From positions 21,643,501-21,707,500 of the forward strand of contig JARKIP010000021.1 in assembly GCA_029990175.1 (NCBI GenBank): a DNA stretch of 64,000 nucleotides. Direction: 5' to 3'. The notes below the pieces were generated by a model. It saw only the letters and a list, made by a program, of their open reading frames with translations. It was not told where the DNA came from and did no database searches. The DNA is from Petunia secreta. Taxonomy: Eukaryota > Streptophyta > Magnoliopsida > Solanales > Solanaceae. A program made the translations under genes and the position numbers. Below, in pieces: positions 45,265-57,414 of the stretch; position 1 is the first letter of the stretch, and every line of letters begins with the position of its first letter.

Positions 45265-46640
45265 AACAAAGAGTCAACTAGGCATTGCACCTAGCGACCA
45301 TATTTATTAATATTAATAAAAATAAAAAAGTACAATGTCTTTACAAATTGAGCCAGAGTTGGCACTTGAACATAAACTAGCTACATCTAAAACAGTACTA
45401 TGCCTACATGCATTACTCCTCTCCTTGTGTTCCTTTCTGGATCTTGCAGGATATGTCTCAAGTAACTTTGTGAAGCAAAGTAGCGTGCAAAATAGGAGCA
45501 AGATCCATGGTAAAATCCAGGCAAAAGGTCGTATTGTAAGGCACCTTTGCAAGCAAAGAAATCTCATGTTGATTCTTAGTTGGAATAGGTGGAAGAACAG
45601 TTTGTAGAATGTTGAAACAGTCGTTGGAACAGTTCCAAGTATTTTGCATAAAATCCACTCATAATGGCAATTTTCTATTTCTTTGTAAAATCTTAAAAAA
45701 CCCAGCTGCACCATGAGTACAAGAAACCACCAGCTGAGCCTCCAACTCCTCAACGAACTAGTACAAACATTCCTTGACAACTGATGTATGATTCTTGATT
45801 GAACTCTTGAATACCTAAAGAAATGGTGGCTGTTCCATGAGTAAAATTGTTGGAACTGTTCCTTGAAACAATAGAGAATGCGCCTTAGAACAGCCAAACG
45901 AACTATTTCATGTGTAATCTGCATCGCATGCAATGATAAACCAGTCCAAAGAATACCCAAAGGCGGTTGTTCCTACAATATACGTGTAGCAATGAGCAAG
46001 ACAACAGTAGCTTTGACGAGAATATCCTCAATTTCCCGATGATGATGCAGCATGCCAACTGTAGGGAATTCAATCAACAACATAAGAAAGCTAGAAAGTG
46101 CAGCTCCCCAACTATCTCCATGTATACAGCAATTCGTGTGTCTAAAGTAGCAGCAAAACAGAAATTTACTCGCCTAGGCGAGCGATTTAGCAAGCGAAAC
46201 CAAGTACAAAAGGTGGATAAAACTGTTCGCCTTGGCATGAACATTAGCGAATAAAAACACAACAGCTGGATATATGTAAATGTACCAATCAACCAAACAG
46301 TAACAACTTCATCGTGAAAAGTATGTAGCCTAAGCAAGCAGCCTGCTCCATTCTTTCTTGTTGTCAGCAACTCTAACCAGTGTGCAATGCCTTGAGAACG
46401 TGCCACTGGTTCCAACACCTCATTGATTATACTTGAGAAACCTAGAACGAAACAGCTTCTAACGACGACCAAGCTAAGCATTGCACACACAATATGAAAT
46501 AACCTTTGAAAACCTGCAACAAACATATTAGTAGAAAAACCTGTTATGATCTCCCGAAGGACTTGACCATAACAGGCTGCATTGCTCACTACATCACATT
46601 GAATATTCTTTAACATCCCCTCTACACAACTGCACATTCT
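45265..46640 (-). mobile_element. LINE 3'-tail sequence in reverse inside the Athila-like element
   Basis: The reverse complement ends with the block that also ends the LINE tail at 36540-36592 (TAATAAA..., then CAATGCCTAGTTGACTC). It also carries one unit of the CTCGCC/GGCGAG repeat (46140-46225) seen four times at 27957-28200. Two long - strand frames (45960-45313 and 46637-46074) have no known motif and are probably chance openings in this tail. No RNase H or RT part was found, so this is a 5'-truncated copy or a captured tail. Confidence 0.55.
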
Positions 46641-46776
46641 AGCCTTATTTTTTCATTCAAATATACATATTTTACTCTTAGAACCATTTTTTGAGCCTTA
46701 TTCTATTTTTTTCAAATACCATAATTCTCTTTAAAATAATAATAAGAAAAAAAAGAGAGAAAAAAAATATGTTACT

Positions 46777-46818
<42 letters not shown>

Positions 46819-47405
46819 AACATAATTACCATTTCTTCCCGCAGATAATGAGCACTAATTGATATCAACAAAAGGAAGAAGTACAAAAAAAAAAAAAATA
46901 GATTATATGGTTGTTAATGATATTGCAAAGGAAGGGAAATGTAAAAAGGAGGAGTGCTGGAAAAAAAAAAGAATGGCAATACTAAGAACCAAGAAATATT
47001 TGCTCAAAGTTGGAAGGAGAAAAGTCACTATAAATATATCCTTACTCTACCAGCCTGAAGCCTGACATTACAAACTAAGAAAATCCTAAATCATTTTAAA
47101 CATTATTGTATCTATATTAGTGGAGATAAACATGAAGCGCAAGCCTATGGACAAGATATGATACTTAATGAATAAGTAATCATACATTTATCAATTCTAA
47201 AAGATTCAAGGGGCGAAGAATGCAAACTTTTGTTGATCAAAGAAGAATTCAGAATTGAGGTAAAGACTTTGGTAAATTTTTAAAGGATAATTGCATTGAG
47301 CATAATGAAAGATATTTATTTTGAATAAATTTTTTATCCTGCAAGAGTCATGAGCTTTAGAGAGAAAGTTTGAATTTTCTTTCCTCGTGCAAGTGTGGAG
47401 GAATT
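46641..47405 (+). other. Non-coding stretch before the 3' LTR of the Athila-like element
   Basis: AT-rich, with a (CA)n run at 46783-46814. It ends in a purine-rich GTGTGGAGGAATT (47393-47405) that abuts the LTR and probably served as the polypurine tract. Confidence 0.6.
46783..46814. repeat. (CA)n microsatellite
   Basis: About 15 CA units, inside the Athila-like element before its 3' LTR. Confidence 0.92.
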
Positions 47406-48210
47406 TGATGGATATACTCATTCATGTACTTTTACTATATAAAAAAAATATAATTTTAAAATAAAACATGGATAATAATATCATATTCTCGCACATTTCT
47501 AACAAATCTTGCAGAAAAAAGAATACATGGTAAAAGAGAAGAATTTGAGCAAAGGCCAAAGAAGAAAGATGCATCTGCAACAATTGCACATACACAAATT
47601 AAAAGAGACCAAATCTACTATGAGATTTGCCATGCCTTTGATGACCTCACCAAGGCTACGTAAGAAAGATCTTCACCAAGTCTTTGATGACCTCACCACA
47701 ATATTTTTAGCAAAGACCTTCACGACTTTTCTCTATAAATAGTACATGTTGAATAAGGGAGAGGACATCTAGTTTTTCTTTCACTTTTTATCTAGCAACA
47801 GGTTGTCCAACACAGAGAGAGGAAATGGTCTTGCTCTAGCAAAGACAATTGTCTTTCTCTCATCTCTCTCTTATTGTCGTAATATTATTACTCTTTTAAA
47901 ACTTTTTTAGTTCTTCTTACTCCATAATCGAGTAATCGCTTTTTGTTGGGATAGTTGATGAAGCTTGATATTTTTAAAATATTATCTCAGTTTAAACAGG
48001 TTTTTGGCTTGATACTTTCTATTTATATTTATACTGTATAGGGATGATGGCCTTTTATTAATTATTATTATCACATCTACATATTTTATCTCTAAGATTG
48101 TTTTATATTAATTTTGTAATTCTCACAGAGCAAAATTAATATATTATGACTAAAGGATAAAATAGAAGAGTGAGAGTAATTTTTAGTATACTATTATTCC
48201 AAGCCTGTAA
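47406..48210 (+). repeat. 3' LTR of the Athila-like element, left part
   Basis: Aligns with 37330-38110 of the 5' LTR, including the TATA box. It is interrupted at about 48210 by the LINE and continues at 54023. Confidence 0.9.
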
Positions 48211-48299
48211 TTTTTAGTAACAAACTACCAGACAACTAAGAATGGTAGAGTATGGGTGATATGAGATTCCGGATCATACCGTGTAACAACTTTGAGCTT

Positions 48300-50354
48300 G
48301 GATGATCAACTCATTCACTGTGCTGTGAAAGGCTTGCAAAATAATCTGGAATGTGAGATGACTTTCATCTATGGTTTTAATACCATAGAATTAAGGAGGA
48401 AACTCTAGCACCAACTAGCTTGTATGGAATCCCAGATCACTGCTCCATGGCTGATCTGGGGTGACTTCAATACTGTGATGACATGTCAAGACAGGCTACA
48501 TGGACACAAAGTAACATATGCTGACTTTGGATTCAATTCAACATCAAATGCAGACTTCTTATACTGATACACTAGCTGATGCAGAAAAGGAAACTCTAAT
48601 GTCATTAGAGAAATGGTCAGTGACTGAGGAGAATGCTCTACAACAGAAGTTCAGGGCTCACTTGATATGATTAGGGGACTCAAATAACAAATATTTCGCA
48701 GCAATCATGACAGAAAGGAAACAAAAAAAAAAATAAAATAGATCACTGAGCATACATCATTAGCTGGAAATGTTCTTAAGGACAAAGCCAGCATTTAGCA
48801 GGAAATCACTGACTTTTACAAGTCTTTACTGGGATCAACAACAACATCTCTCCCTGCACTGAATAAATTCATCATGAGAAAAGGTCCAAAGCTGAATCAT
48901 GACAAAAAAATTGAGCTATGTGCAGCTGTGACTGGTAGGAAATTTACAATGGCCAATATGCCATTGGCAATGAAAAGGCACCGGGCATTAATGGCTATAA
49001 TGCAGTCTTCTTTAAGACATCATGGAGCCACATTAAAGATGAGGTATGTGAAGTTGTACAAGATTTTTTCCGAAAGAGTAAGCTGTACAAAGTAGTGAAT
49101 TGTGCTACCATATCATTGCTACCAAAGATTCCTCATCCAGTCACTGTCAAAGACTTCAGGCCTATAGCATGTTGTACTGTGCTATACAAGATAATATCAA
49201 AAATACTTGCTAATAGGTTGCAGAGGGTGATGCCTCACATCATTTGTGAGGCATAGGCTGGCTTTATATCCATGGGAGAAAGATATCTGACAACATCATA
49301 CTTGCTCATGAACTGATAAAGTCCTACACAAGAAAGAATACATCTCCAAGATGTATGATAAAAGTAGATTTACAAAAGGTCTATGATTCTGTTGAATGGT
49401 GCTACTTGGAACAGATTCTAGAAGAACTAGGCTTTCCAATTAAATTCATCAAGTGGTTGGTTGAGTGCATGCACACAGTCAGCTATTCTATTTTCTTAAA
49501 TAGTGAGCTGACTGAACTTTTCCCAGCTGCCAAAGGGTTAAGACAGGGTGACCCCATCTCTCCATACTTGTTTGCTATTGCCATGGAGTATTTAAGCAGG
49601 AGCCTAAATGCTTTGAAAGAAAACAAAAGCTTTAATTTCCATCTAAGATGTAAGAAGTTGGGAATCACTCACCTCTATTTTGGTGATGACTTGCAGTTGT
49701 TTGCCAGAGGAGACCTCAATTCCATTGAACAACTTCACAAATGCTTCACAACTTTTACTGAGGCATTAGGGCTTAAAGCCAATTTGACAAAAAGTTTAGT
49801 GTACTTTAGAGGAGTGCCTGATGTGGAAAGGCAGAAGATACTATCACATATGGGGTATGTCCAAGGAGAACTGCCTTTTAAATACTTAGGTGTGCCATTC
49901 ACTTAAAAAAAGTTGTCAATATTACCATGGCAAACACTGATAGTACAGATAATTGGGAAAATATCAAGCTGGATTGCAAAAAAGTTATCCTATGCTGGTA
50001 GGATCCAGCTTGTTAAAACAGTACTCATTGGGATCCACGCTTACTGGTCCCAGCTGTTCTTGCTCCCTATGAAGATCATCAAAGCTATCGAAGCTCTATG
50101 CAGAAGCTACATCTAGTTAGGTACTCAGGTGGTGACTAAGAAGGCATTAGTTGCTTGGGAAAGAGTTTGCTACCCTAAGTCAGCTTGTGGCTTCTACCTC
50201 ACTAACCTTAAAATGTGGAACAAAGCAGCAATTCAGAAATTACACTGGGATTTAGCTCATAAAGAAGACAAGCTATGGATTTGGTGGGTTTATACTTATT
50301 ATATAAAAGGACAAGATCTGCATACAATGGCAACTCCAGCATCAGCAACCTGGA
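48300..50354 (+). pseudogene. LINE endonuclease end and reverse transcriptase, part 1
   Basis: The endonuclease motif Trp-Gly-Asp-Phe-Asn lies near 48460. The linker to the RT is damaged. In 49355-49906 (183 open codons) the RT core is preserved: Lys-Val-Asp-Leu-Gln-Lys-x-Tyr-Asp-Ser-Val-Glu-Trp, Gly-Leu-Arg-Gln-Gly-Asp-Pro-Ile-Ser-Pro-Tyr-Leu-Phe, and a catalytic box reading Phe-Gly-Asp-Asp where LINEs usually have Phe-Ala-Asp-Asp. The thumb and the region leading to the zf-RVT domain (49913-50354) have one or two stops. The frame is then cut by the solo LTR. Confidence 0.88.
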
Positions 50355-53184
50355 TGTCACGACCCAATTTCCAAGGGCTCGTGATGGCACCTAAACAACA
50401 TTTGCCTAAGCGAACCAATGAAACAAGATGCGGAAAAGAACAATAATGTGAAAAGATCATAAATGGATATATAAATATAAAAGGGTGAAGTCCAAAAGAA
50501 TATATCCACAAAAGAATTGGAGCATTCTAAGAGTGACTCAATAAAGTATGAATATACATCAAAGAAATCTGAGTCCTATCTCTAAGTGACTCCAGCGGTA
50601 TGCCACCACGGTCTGTGTGGTCGGCTCACCTCAATCAAAAGTCTCAGAAGCCTCGGGAACCGCTAACGTCCGGGCTGCTTACTGGATGAAGGACCTGCGC
50701 ACGTAGCAGAGTAAGTTATGAGCTGAAGCCCAGTAAGATCACCGACAGGCCCGCTAAGGTACCCTTGCGGGACAAGTCGCTACATGCATCATAAGCAACA
50801 ACATACTATAGTAATCATACAATAAAGTAGTGAAATCACAAATAGATGTAACACATTCCATACACACAAGTAGTAACCAGAAGTCTCAAGGATTATGCCC
50901 ATCCAACGTAAGGCATAGGTCAACTCAGCGGCGGTTTGGAGGTCCAATCTCTACTCCCGTGCCGACTAACCTAGACCTACGATGGACTAGCAACACCACT
51001 ACTAAGTATCAACCATATACCGTGACCCGAAGTCACTATCACAATCATGAATAAGTAGACCAACGACCCGTAGTCGTTGGCTCATCTCAAATCTGTCTAC
51101 GATCGCACCACACCCCCTGTCAAGTGCGTCGTATCTCAATAAATCAAGTGACCACACCACACCCCCTGTCAAGTGTGTCACATCTCAAAGATCAAGTGTC
51201 CACACCACACCCCCTGTCAAGTGTGACACATCTCATAGTATAGGCGACACCACACCCCCTGTCAAGTGTCCCTCTAACAGTATTAATATCCACGACATTA
51301 ATAACAATAACAGAAATAATAACAGAAATATTAATAACGATAATATTTCACAGTCACCGTAACCCAGGTTGGTTATGCTAGCTGAACGTAAGGCGAAGGT
51401 TAACCCGACCACAGTTTGGGGGTACAATCCCTACTCCCATGTCGTCCAACCCAAGGTTACGTATAGACAACACTACCCAACCCGGCACGTGAACAAATCA
51501 AGTACCAATATCATACAAAAGCCGGCAAAATCCTTGGCAAGACATTTATCATGACATGCCGGCAACATCCTCGGCCATGTCCCAAGTTCTTGCTATCTAA
51601 GCATGGCGTAGCAAGCGTTACTACGATATAAATTTAAGCTACCTCGACGTAGCGTTTAGACCGGCACATACCTCGGTCGAGTCACAATCTTGCTATTTAT
51701 AACAAACAATAATAGCAAGTAATTCACATCATTAATCCTAACCATTGTTAGGTATATATATGCGTACATGAAGCATACTAGCATGAAGGAAGAGTCCACA
51801 AGCACAATAGAGGTCAAGTCTCACTTACCTCGAAATTCGGGCTCAAATGCCGGGAAGAATCTCCTTTCCCGCTAGCCTTGTCCGTGAAGGACTCTCCACT
51901 AGGTCTATTAAGACAAGATATAGCACATATGAGTGCTCAATTATAGCTATTTAAGCCTATAGGCATCCTAGGGTAAAAATTACCAAAATGCCCCCGGGTA
52001 GGGCCGAGCCCTAAATTTACAAAATGTACTTTTCCGGACTCCCCACGCTCCCGTGAGTCCAAAAGTACACTTAGATTCCACATGCGAGCCTTGCTCGATG
52101 TCTTTCCCCAATTCTTAAGAATCTAGGGTTCTAACCCATTTCCAAGAATCAACCCTTTGATTCTTGTGTTAATCAACATAAAGATGGATTGAAAGGGCTT
52201 ACCTTAAGTGTAAGTATGATTGGGTCTTCAAGAAATACCCAAAAATCGCCTCAAGAGCTCACCAAATGATTTTTATAAGTTATGAACCGAAATGGCCCGA
52301 AATGGCCTTTTTATAACAGTTTTTTTGCCTCTGTGACAGCTTCTTTTGAAAAAATCATAACTTTTGATAGGAATATCCAAATGACTTGAAACCGGTGCCA
52401 TTAGAACCACAACTCAAATGGCTACAACTTTCATGTTTTGAGTTTTTCCTAATTCCTTACGGATTGGCCGAAAAATCAGCTTTTATCCGGCTGTTTGCGC
52501 CAAAACAGAACAGAAAAGTCGCACCAGATTTTCTACTGTTTTAGGGGCAAAACGGGACCCTACAAAGCTCGGAATGATCCCAAATTTTGCACACAAGCCA
52601 TAAAATACTTGGGTGACATGCTCGTCAAGACGGAACTCAATTCGGACCTCCAGAACTCAAAAAGTGGGTCCCACGGCAAAGGTTCAATTTTCGACTTTCG
52701 CCAAAATAGCGAAATTTAACCAAACGACCTCGGAATCCAATTCTGAAAGTTGCTACAAGTCACAAATGACTATACGAACCTAACGGAACTTTCGGATCTC
52801 TCATCGGAGCTCATTTTCTTAAATCGAGCTCGGAAACCTCTTTTAACTCTTTTAAACTTCCGAAACGGGGACTTTATCAAAAGTCCTATCAAACGAGGTC
52901 CGTTTTCAATTTTGAAGGTTGCTACATATCATAAATGACGAGACAGACCTAACGGTGCGCTCGGATTTTCCATCGGGGTTCGTTTACTCAAAACGACCTA
53001 TCGAAACCCCAAATTCCTTTCCGGAATTTCATAAACGGATCCTTTTCTCGAAAACCTATCAAACGGACTCCGTTTCGACTCAGATTTCACAGACGGGTCA
53101 TAAATAACCTAACAGAGCTTTTGGGACTGTCGACACGCAAATTGAGGTCCCAGATCCCGTAACGACTATTTGAGGGTCGTTACA
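50355..53184 (-). mobile_element. Solo LTR of a Ty3/gypsy-type element
   Basis: 2830 bp from TGTCACGACCC to GGGTCGTTACA, with the perfect 5-base duplication CTGGA at 50350-50354 and 53185-53189. Removing it and one CTGGA rejoins the LINE zf-RVT frame. No internal coding region or second LTR is present, so unequal exchange between two LTRs is likely. Orientation is inferred from the usual TGTAACGACCC start of such LTRs and is less certain. It contains a four-unit tandem repeat (51105-51270) and a second, imperfect two-copy block (about 50895-50980 and 51370-51460). Confidence 0.88.
51105..51270. repeat. Four-unit tandem repeat in the solo LTR
   Basis: ACCACACCCCCTGTCAAGTG recurs four times at intervals of about 46-50 bases (near 51107, 51153, 51203 and 51249), separated by variable GT- and AT-containing spacers. 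Confidence 0.88.
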
Positions 53185-54022
53185 CTGGATGGCGAGGAAA
53201 ATAATAGATAATAAAGTACCAGAAGAGCTGAATCTGAACAGCACCACAACAAAAGGCAGCATCATAAGGAACCTTTATCTACATATGCTAGGAGTTCTCC
53301 CAAAAGTGGAATGGAGATCCTTGATCATGAAGAATTCAGCAAGGCCAAAAGCCACCTTCACTCTGTGGCTTCAACTGCAAAACAGACTGCTAACTGCTGA
53401 TAGACTTCTAAAATGGAAGCTACATGTGGACCCTGAATGTGTTATGTGAAAAACTGAAGCTGAGACCTGCTCACACTTGTTCCATGAATGTGTGTTTGCA
53501 AAAGAAGTGTTGAGAAGACTATGAAGATAGATGCAGACTAGCTATAATCCTCCTCAACCTAGGGATAATCACTTGCAGTGGGTCATCAAAAAGGAAAAAG
53601 GGAAGACAATCAAGGCTTGCATCTTTAAGGCTGTTTATACAGAATTTATCTATGCCATTTGGTTAGAAAGAAATGCTCAAGTGTTTAGGAAAGAAAAAAG
53701 AAATGCAGAAAGCTTAATCAAAGAGATCATATGTATTTTGCAACATTAGAGCTCCAGTCAAGCTGAAAGATGCATACCACAAGCTCAAATTCTGAGTCAA
53801 TATAGATTGTAGTGAAAGATGTTAGATAGTTTTTCAAAATGATTAGAGGTAGCTAAATATGTCATAATCGATCCCTATGTTAGATGTTTTAGTTCAGTAT
53901 TGTTAGATTAGCTTAGTCGGTTTGAGTAGTATCATTTATAGGTAGCAAACTGTGTTGGCTTTGCTACGGCACTTTGTAATGGTTACTTTTGGTGATTTAT
54001 AAAATTTTAATTACCAAAAAAA
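53185..54022 (+). pseudogene. LINE zf-RVT region and 3' end, part 2
   Basis: After the second CTGGA the frame goes on with Trp-Met-Ala-Arg-Lys-Ile-Ile, Ala-Arg-Pro-Lys-Ala-Thr-Phe-Thr-Leu-Trp-Leu (53340-53375), Leu-Thr-Ala-Asp-Arg-Leu and a Cys ... Cys-Ser-His-Leu-Phe-x-x-Cys zinc motif (53435-53495), interrupted by one stop. A final frame 53531-53749 holds the conserved Ile-Trp-Leu-Glu-Arg-Asn helix. No RNase H domain follows, unlike the LINE at 26195-27000. Confidence 0.85.
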
Positions 54023-54549
54023 GTCTTACTTACCTCAGTTTTAATTCTCACGGAGGAATTGTTGTAAGCAAGGTGATTGATTTTTAGTTAGAATATTCTC
54101 ACGAAGTTTTTACTACCTTGTTGCACAGTTCAAGTACGAAAATATTTCGGTTTAACTATCACTAATTATATCGCAGTTAATTTACATAACCTCATGGAGT
54201 GCTATTAATAGATTATTTCTTAGTGAGCAAAACATAATTGAATTAGCAATAAGCAATTATTCTTAAGAAAAATACATGTAAAAGCTGAGATTTTACTGTA
54301 AAATTATCAAGTGAATTATGATTCCCAACTCTTTTTAAATTATAAATATTCCAAAATTTTTTTGTTTCATTTAAAGTAGATTATAAATTCAAAACCTCAC
54401 TTTTCATCAGTTTGATTCTCTCAAATAATATTCAAAAAATTATAGGTTTGTAGCATAGATTTTCCCAATCTCTGTGGGACGATATCTTAAACTATATTAT
54501 AATTTGACAAAGCACGAGCAGGAAAATCCTATACACTTTGGCCTTGTCT
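54023..54549 (+). repeat. 3' LTR of the Athila-like element, right part
   Basis: Aligns with 38115-38639 of the 5' LTR. The last bases read GTCT where the other LTR has GTCA. Confidence 0.9.
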
Positions 54550-54990
54550 GAAGTCAAAAAGTATGATAAGTTTTCGACGTACTCATGTGGAATCTGTATG
54601 TATAACCTCACGGTATCAGTTGAGAAGAAGAAGGAAGAGGAGAGAGTATATTTGTTTCTCATGGGGTTGGATGAGAACCTCTATGGGACTGTTCGTTCGA
54701 ACTTATTGGCACAGGACCTACTACCGTCTCTGAATCTTGTCTATCAGAAGGTTGTTCAAGATATGCGTGTGAAAGAAGTGGTCCGAGAATAAGAAGAACG
54801 GGGGGAGGGGAGGGCAATGGTTTTGGTTGCTAATCAATCAACAACCCATGTAAAAGCTTTGATAATAAAGAATATCATATGTGTGACTGTGGAGGACACA
54901 CCGTAGATCGTTGTTTTGAAGTAATCGGGTATTCAAACTGGTGGTTGAATTAATAACCTAAGCAAGGAAACATGCAGTCAGGAATCACTC
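54550..54990 (+). pseudogene. copia gag pseudogene copy B, 3' part
   Basis: Resumes the gag begun at 36830. A Glu/Lys-rich helix leads to Leu-Phe-Leu-Met-Gly-Leu-Asp-Glu-Asn-Leu-Tyr-Gly-Thr-Val-Arg and Leu-Pro-Ser-Leu-Asn, identical in style to copy A near 25930-26060. A partial zinc knuckle (Cys-Asp-Cys-Gly-Gly-His-x4-Cys) lies at 54880-54920. No protease or RT follows. Confidence 0.82.
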
Positions 54991-55729
54991 TGGCAGTCAT
55001 AGTTGTTTAGGTCTAAATTTGGTCGTTTAGGTAAAATAATTGAATTTGTTAGAGCGTCACAAGTAATACAATAAATACGCAGGAAAAGTAAATAAAATCG
55101 AGAGAAAAGTAATATACAAGAAAGTAAAGAGTTTTATTCCTTGAGAATAACCGGATTATGTGTGAATCGCTTGATGTACAATATAATGTAATGATGAGTA
55201 TTTATAGTAGAGATTTACCCAGTCCTAATTATGGTAAAACATAAAAGCTAATAAGGCTCGTGGGCCTGTAAATTCAAGGTGGTGGTAAATACGAAACTCT
55301 AACTAGGAGACAGTAAAACCCTAAGGCGGCGGGATGTATACTTTGCATCCTATGTCAGTGTCGGTTGAGCGGCCGTGGCTTGAGGAGCAGGTATGTATTC
55401 TCTGCGCCCCGTGACTTATAAGCAAAGTCTAGTCTCTGTTGAACCCTCCCAAAAATAATGCACACAGAAGTATGCATCGGGATGTAATTTCAACAATATG
55501 GATACTCCAAAGGGCTTCTTTGGAGTCGCCGCCTAATTTAAGGATTATTAGGAACCTAAGTTAACTAAAGAGTGCAATTTTATCCCTTATTAAAAGGAAA
55601 ATAATTCAGAGATTCTTAGGTAAGTGGTTCTATTAAATTCGAAAGAAGGTTCCTAACGGGAGCACTTTCGAAAATCCGCTAAAAGCGGTTAATCCGGCGA
55701 TTTTCACGAATTTTACTTAAAGATAATTA

Positions 55730-56250
55730 ATTTAGGATAAATTTTAAATAAAGATAAATAGATAATGAATAATATATGTAAATAGGATAAGGTTTGATTA
55801 TGCCAATACTTAGATAAATAAATAATAAAACTTAAGATTAATTAAATGGATAATGAGATAATGGTTGGTTGCTTAATTAATTAAATAAATAAAGGCTAAA
55901 TAAAATTAAGTAAATAAAATAAATGATTAGATAAATAATGATAATTGATTAATTAATTGATTGGATAGATAAATAATGAATAGCTAATAACTCAATTTAA
56001 TAGATAAATATTTATATGAATTCAATTAAATGAGAAAAAAAGAATAATAATTGATTAGATAAATAATAAGTGAATAAATAAATAATTATAATTGATTAAA
56101 CAAATGAATAATTAACTAAAGTTAAATAATTAAATAAATGAATAAATTAACTAAATAAACACCACTTAAACAATTTAATTAATGAGTAAATAGATAAAAG
56201 ATGGATAAATAATTAACCTAAATATAAATAATGAATAAATGAATACGATT
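55730..56250. repeat. Low-complexity AT block of TAAATAAT-like units
   Basis: Half a kilobase made almost wholly of degenerate TAAATAAATAAT, ATTAATTA and GATAAATA words, with no regular period. Confidence 0.7.
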
Positions 56251-57377
56251 TTAATTTTGATTCTTTTGCACTCGATAGTTAATCAAAGATTCCTATTATC
56301 TTAAACTAATTGGCGAGTCCCAAAGAAACAGGATAAGCAATTGTATAATCAATCCTAGACATGCAATAATATAATAATTTGATAAAGCAGCTATCCTACC
56401 AAGCTTCTAATCATGCAAAGTCCTAACCCGATTTACGGGATCCTAAAACATGCTTTTCTAAAAGGGGGCGGGAAAGAGGGAGTTTAGAAGGTAGAACCCG
56501 GATAGCAACTCAATACAAGCCCTGTATTTCACAAGGTTTTCATTTTTTCTTTTTTCTTTTACATTTTCGAGGATATCAAGTCCCGAAAATGCGGAGCGGA
56601 TCAAATAACTTCCAAATTCATGCCGTCCCAATTTGTGAGTTTTTTATTCAACTCGCTCCCAAGATTCATGCAAAGAAAGAAGGAAATAAAGATAAGTAGC
56701 TATTTACACATAACTTAATAAGTTGATGAAGAAATGAAGTTAACAAATTAAATAAAGCAGAACCTCATAGTTTAAACAATTTCATCTAGAAAACGAAACA
56801 AAGTGACAAATTCTGACATATAGCCAAGAAAACTAACCAAAACTAATTTTCAGCCATTAGGTATATTGTTACATGCTAAATAAAATTCTATCAGATAACA
56901 CACTGAAACAGGCCATGTTAATGGATTCAGTTTCTCTCTCTTACTTATGTTTTCTGCTTATCTTTATGGGTGTTATCGAATATTGTTAGGTTTTCCATAA
57001 GTTTTCTTGAAACTCATGATATCATAAAGAGAATTGAACCTGTAACCCATCATAATAAATCAAAATCTTACAAGCTAATATGCAATGCTACTCAATTAAA
57101 TCGTGAAGCAATAACCCCTTCACTTATCTTGAACCGAGCCCGGAATCAACTTGCACACTCTCGACAGAACCCTTTCTACTAATCAAACTACAAGAGCCAC
57201 TAGATTCTATCAACCTGCACACACGCCCTGCAACATCATAACAACTCTTACTCCACTCATACACGCACCAACACTACCAGAGATCAAACTACCTTCCCTC
57301 AGACCTCTTTGAACAAACAGACCACCCCAGAACTCATACTCCTTCCTCAGGACCTAAACAGACCCCAAACACCCCTG

Positions 57378-57379
<2 letters not shown>

Positions 57380-57413
<34 letters not shown>
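57380..57413. repeat. (CA)n microsatellite
   Basis: About 16 CA units inside a longer C/A-rich, G-poor part of the LTR insert. Confidence 0.92.

Positions 57414-57414
<1 letters not shown>

Larger units (their letters stand above)
48211..54022 (+). mobile_element. 5'-truncated L1-type LINE within the Athila 3' LTR
   Basis: The LTR sequence is interrupted by the end of a LINE endonuclease, a reverse transcriptase and a zf-RVT-type region, and the insert closes with a TTTATAAAATTTTAATTACC tail and a short A-run (54016-54022). ORF1 and most of the endonuclease are missing. The LINE is itself split by a solo LTR (50355-53184). A target duplication could not be identified with certainty. Confidence 0.88.
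37330..54549 (+). mobile_element. Athila-like Ty3/gypsy element with further insertions
   Basis: LTRs at 37330-38639 and 47406-48210 plus 54023-54549 enclose an Athila-type gag-pol. The flanks GAACT (37325-37329) and GAAGT (54550-54554) are a 5-base target duplication with one later change, and the copia gag reads on across the insertion. The primer site is of the Athila type. The LTRs appear roughly 90% identical by eye. The 17.2-kb span includes an L1 LINE of about 5.8 kb in the 3' LTR and LINE-derived sequence between pol and the 3' LTR. All frames are broken. Confidence 0.92.

Noticed and set aside
45313..45960. A 215-codon open frame on the - strand, and a neighbouring one of 187 codons (46074-46637)
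   Set aside because: No known domain, odd composition rich in Phe/Leu/Ser/Arg/Cys, and the DNA matches a LINE 3' tail elsewhere in the window. They are probably chance openings.
55047..55495. A complete LTR ending at 55495 (TGTTAGAGCG to TTTCAACA)
   Set aside because: The 5-base flanks do not match (GAATT and ATATG). A boundary at 55437 with GTCTC on both sides and a polypurine tract at 59446 explains the region better.
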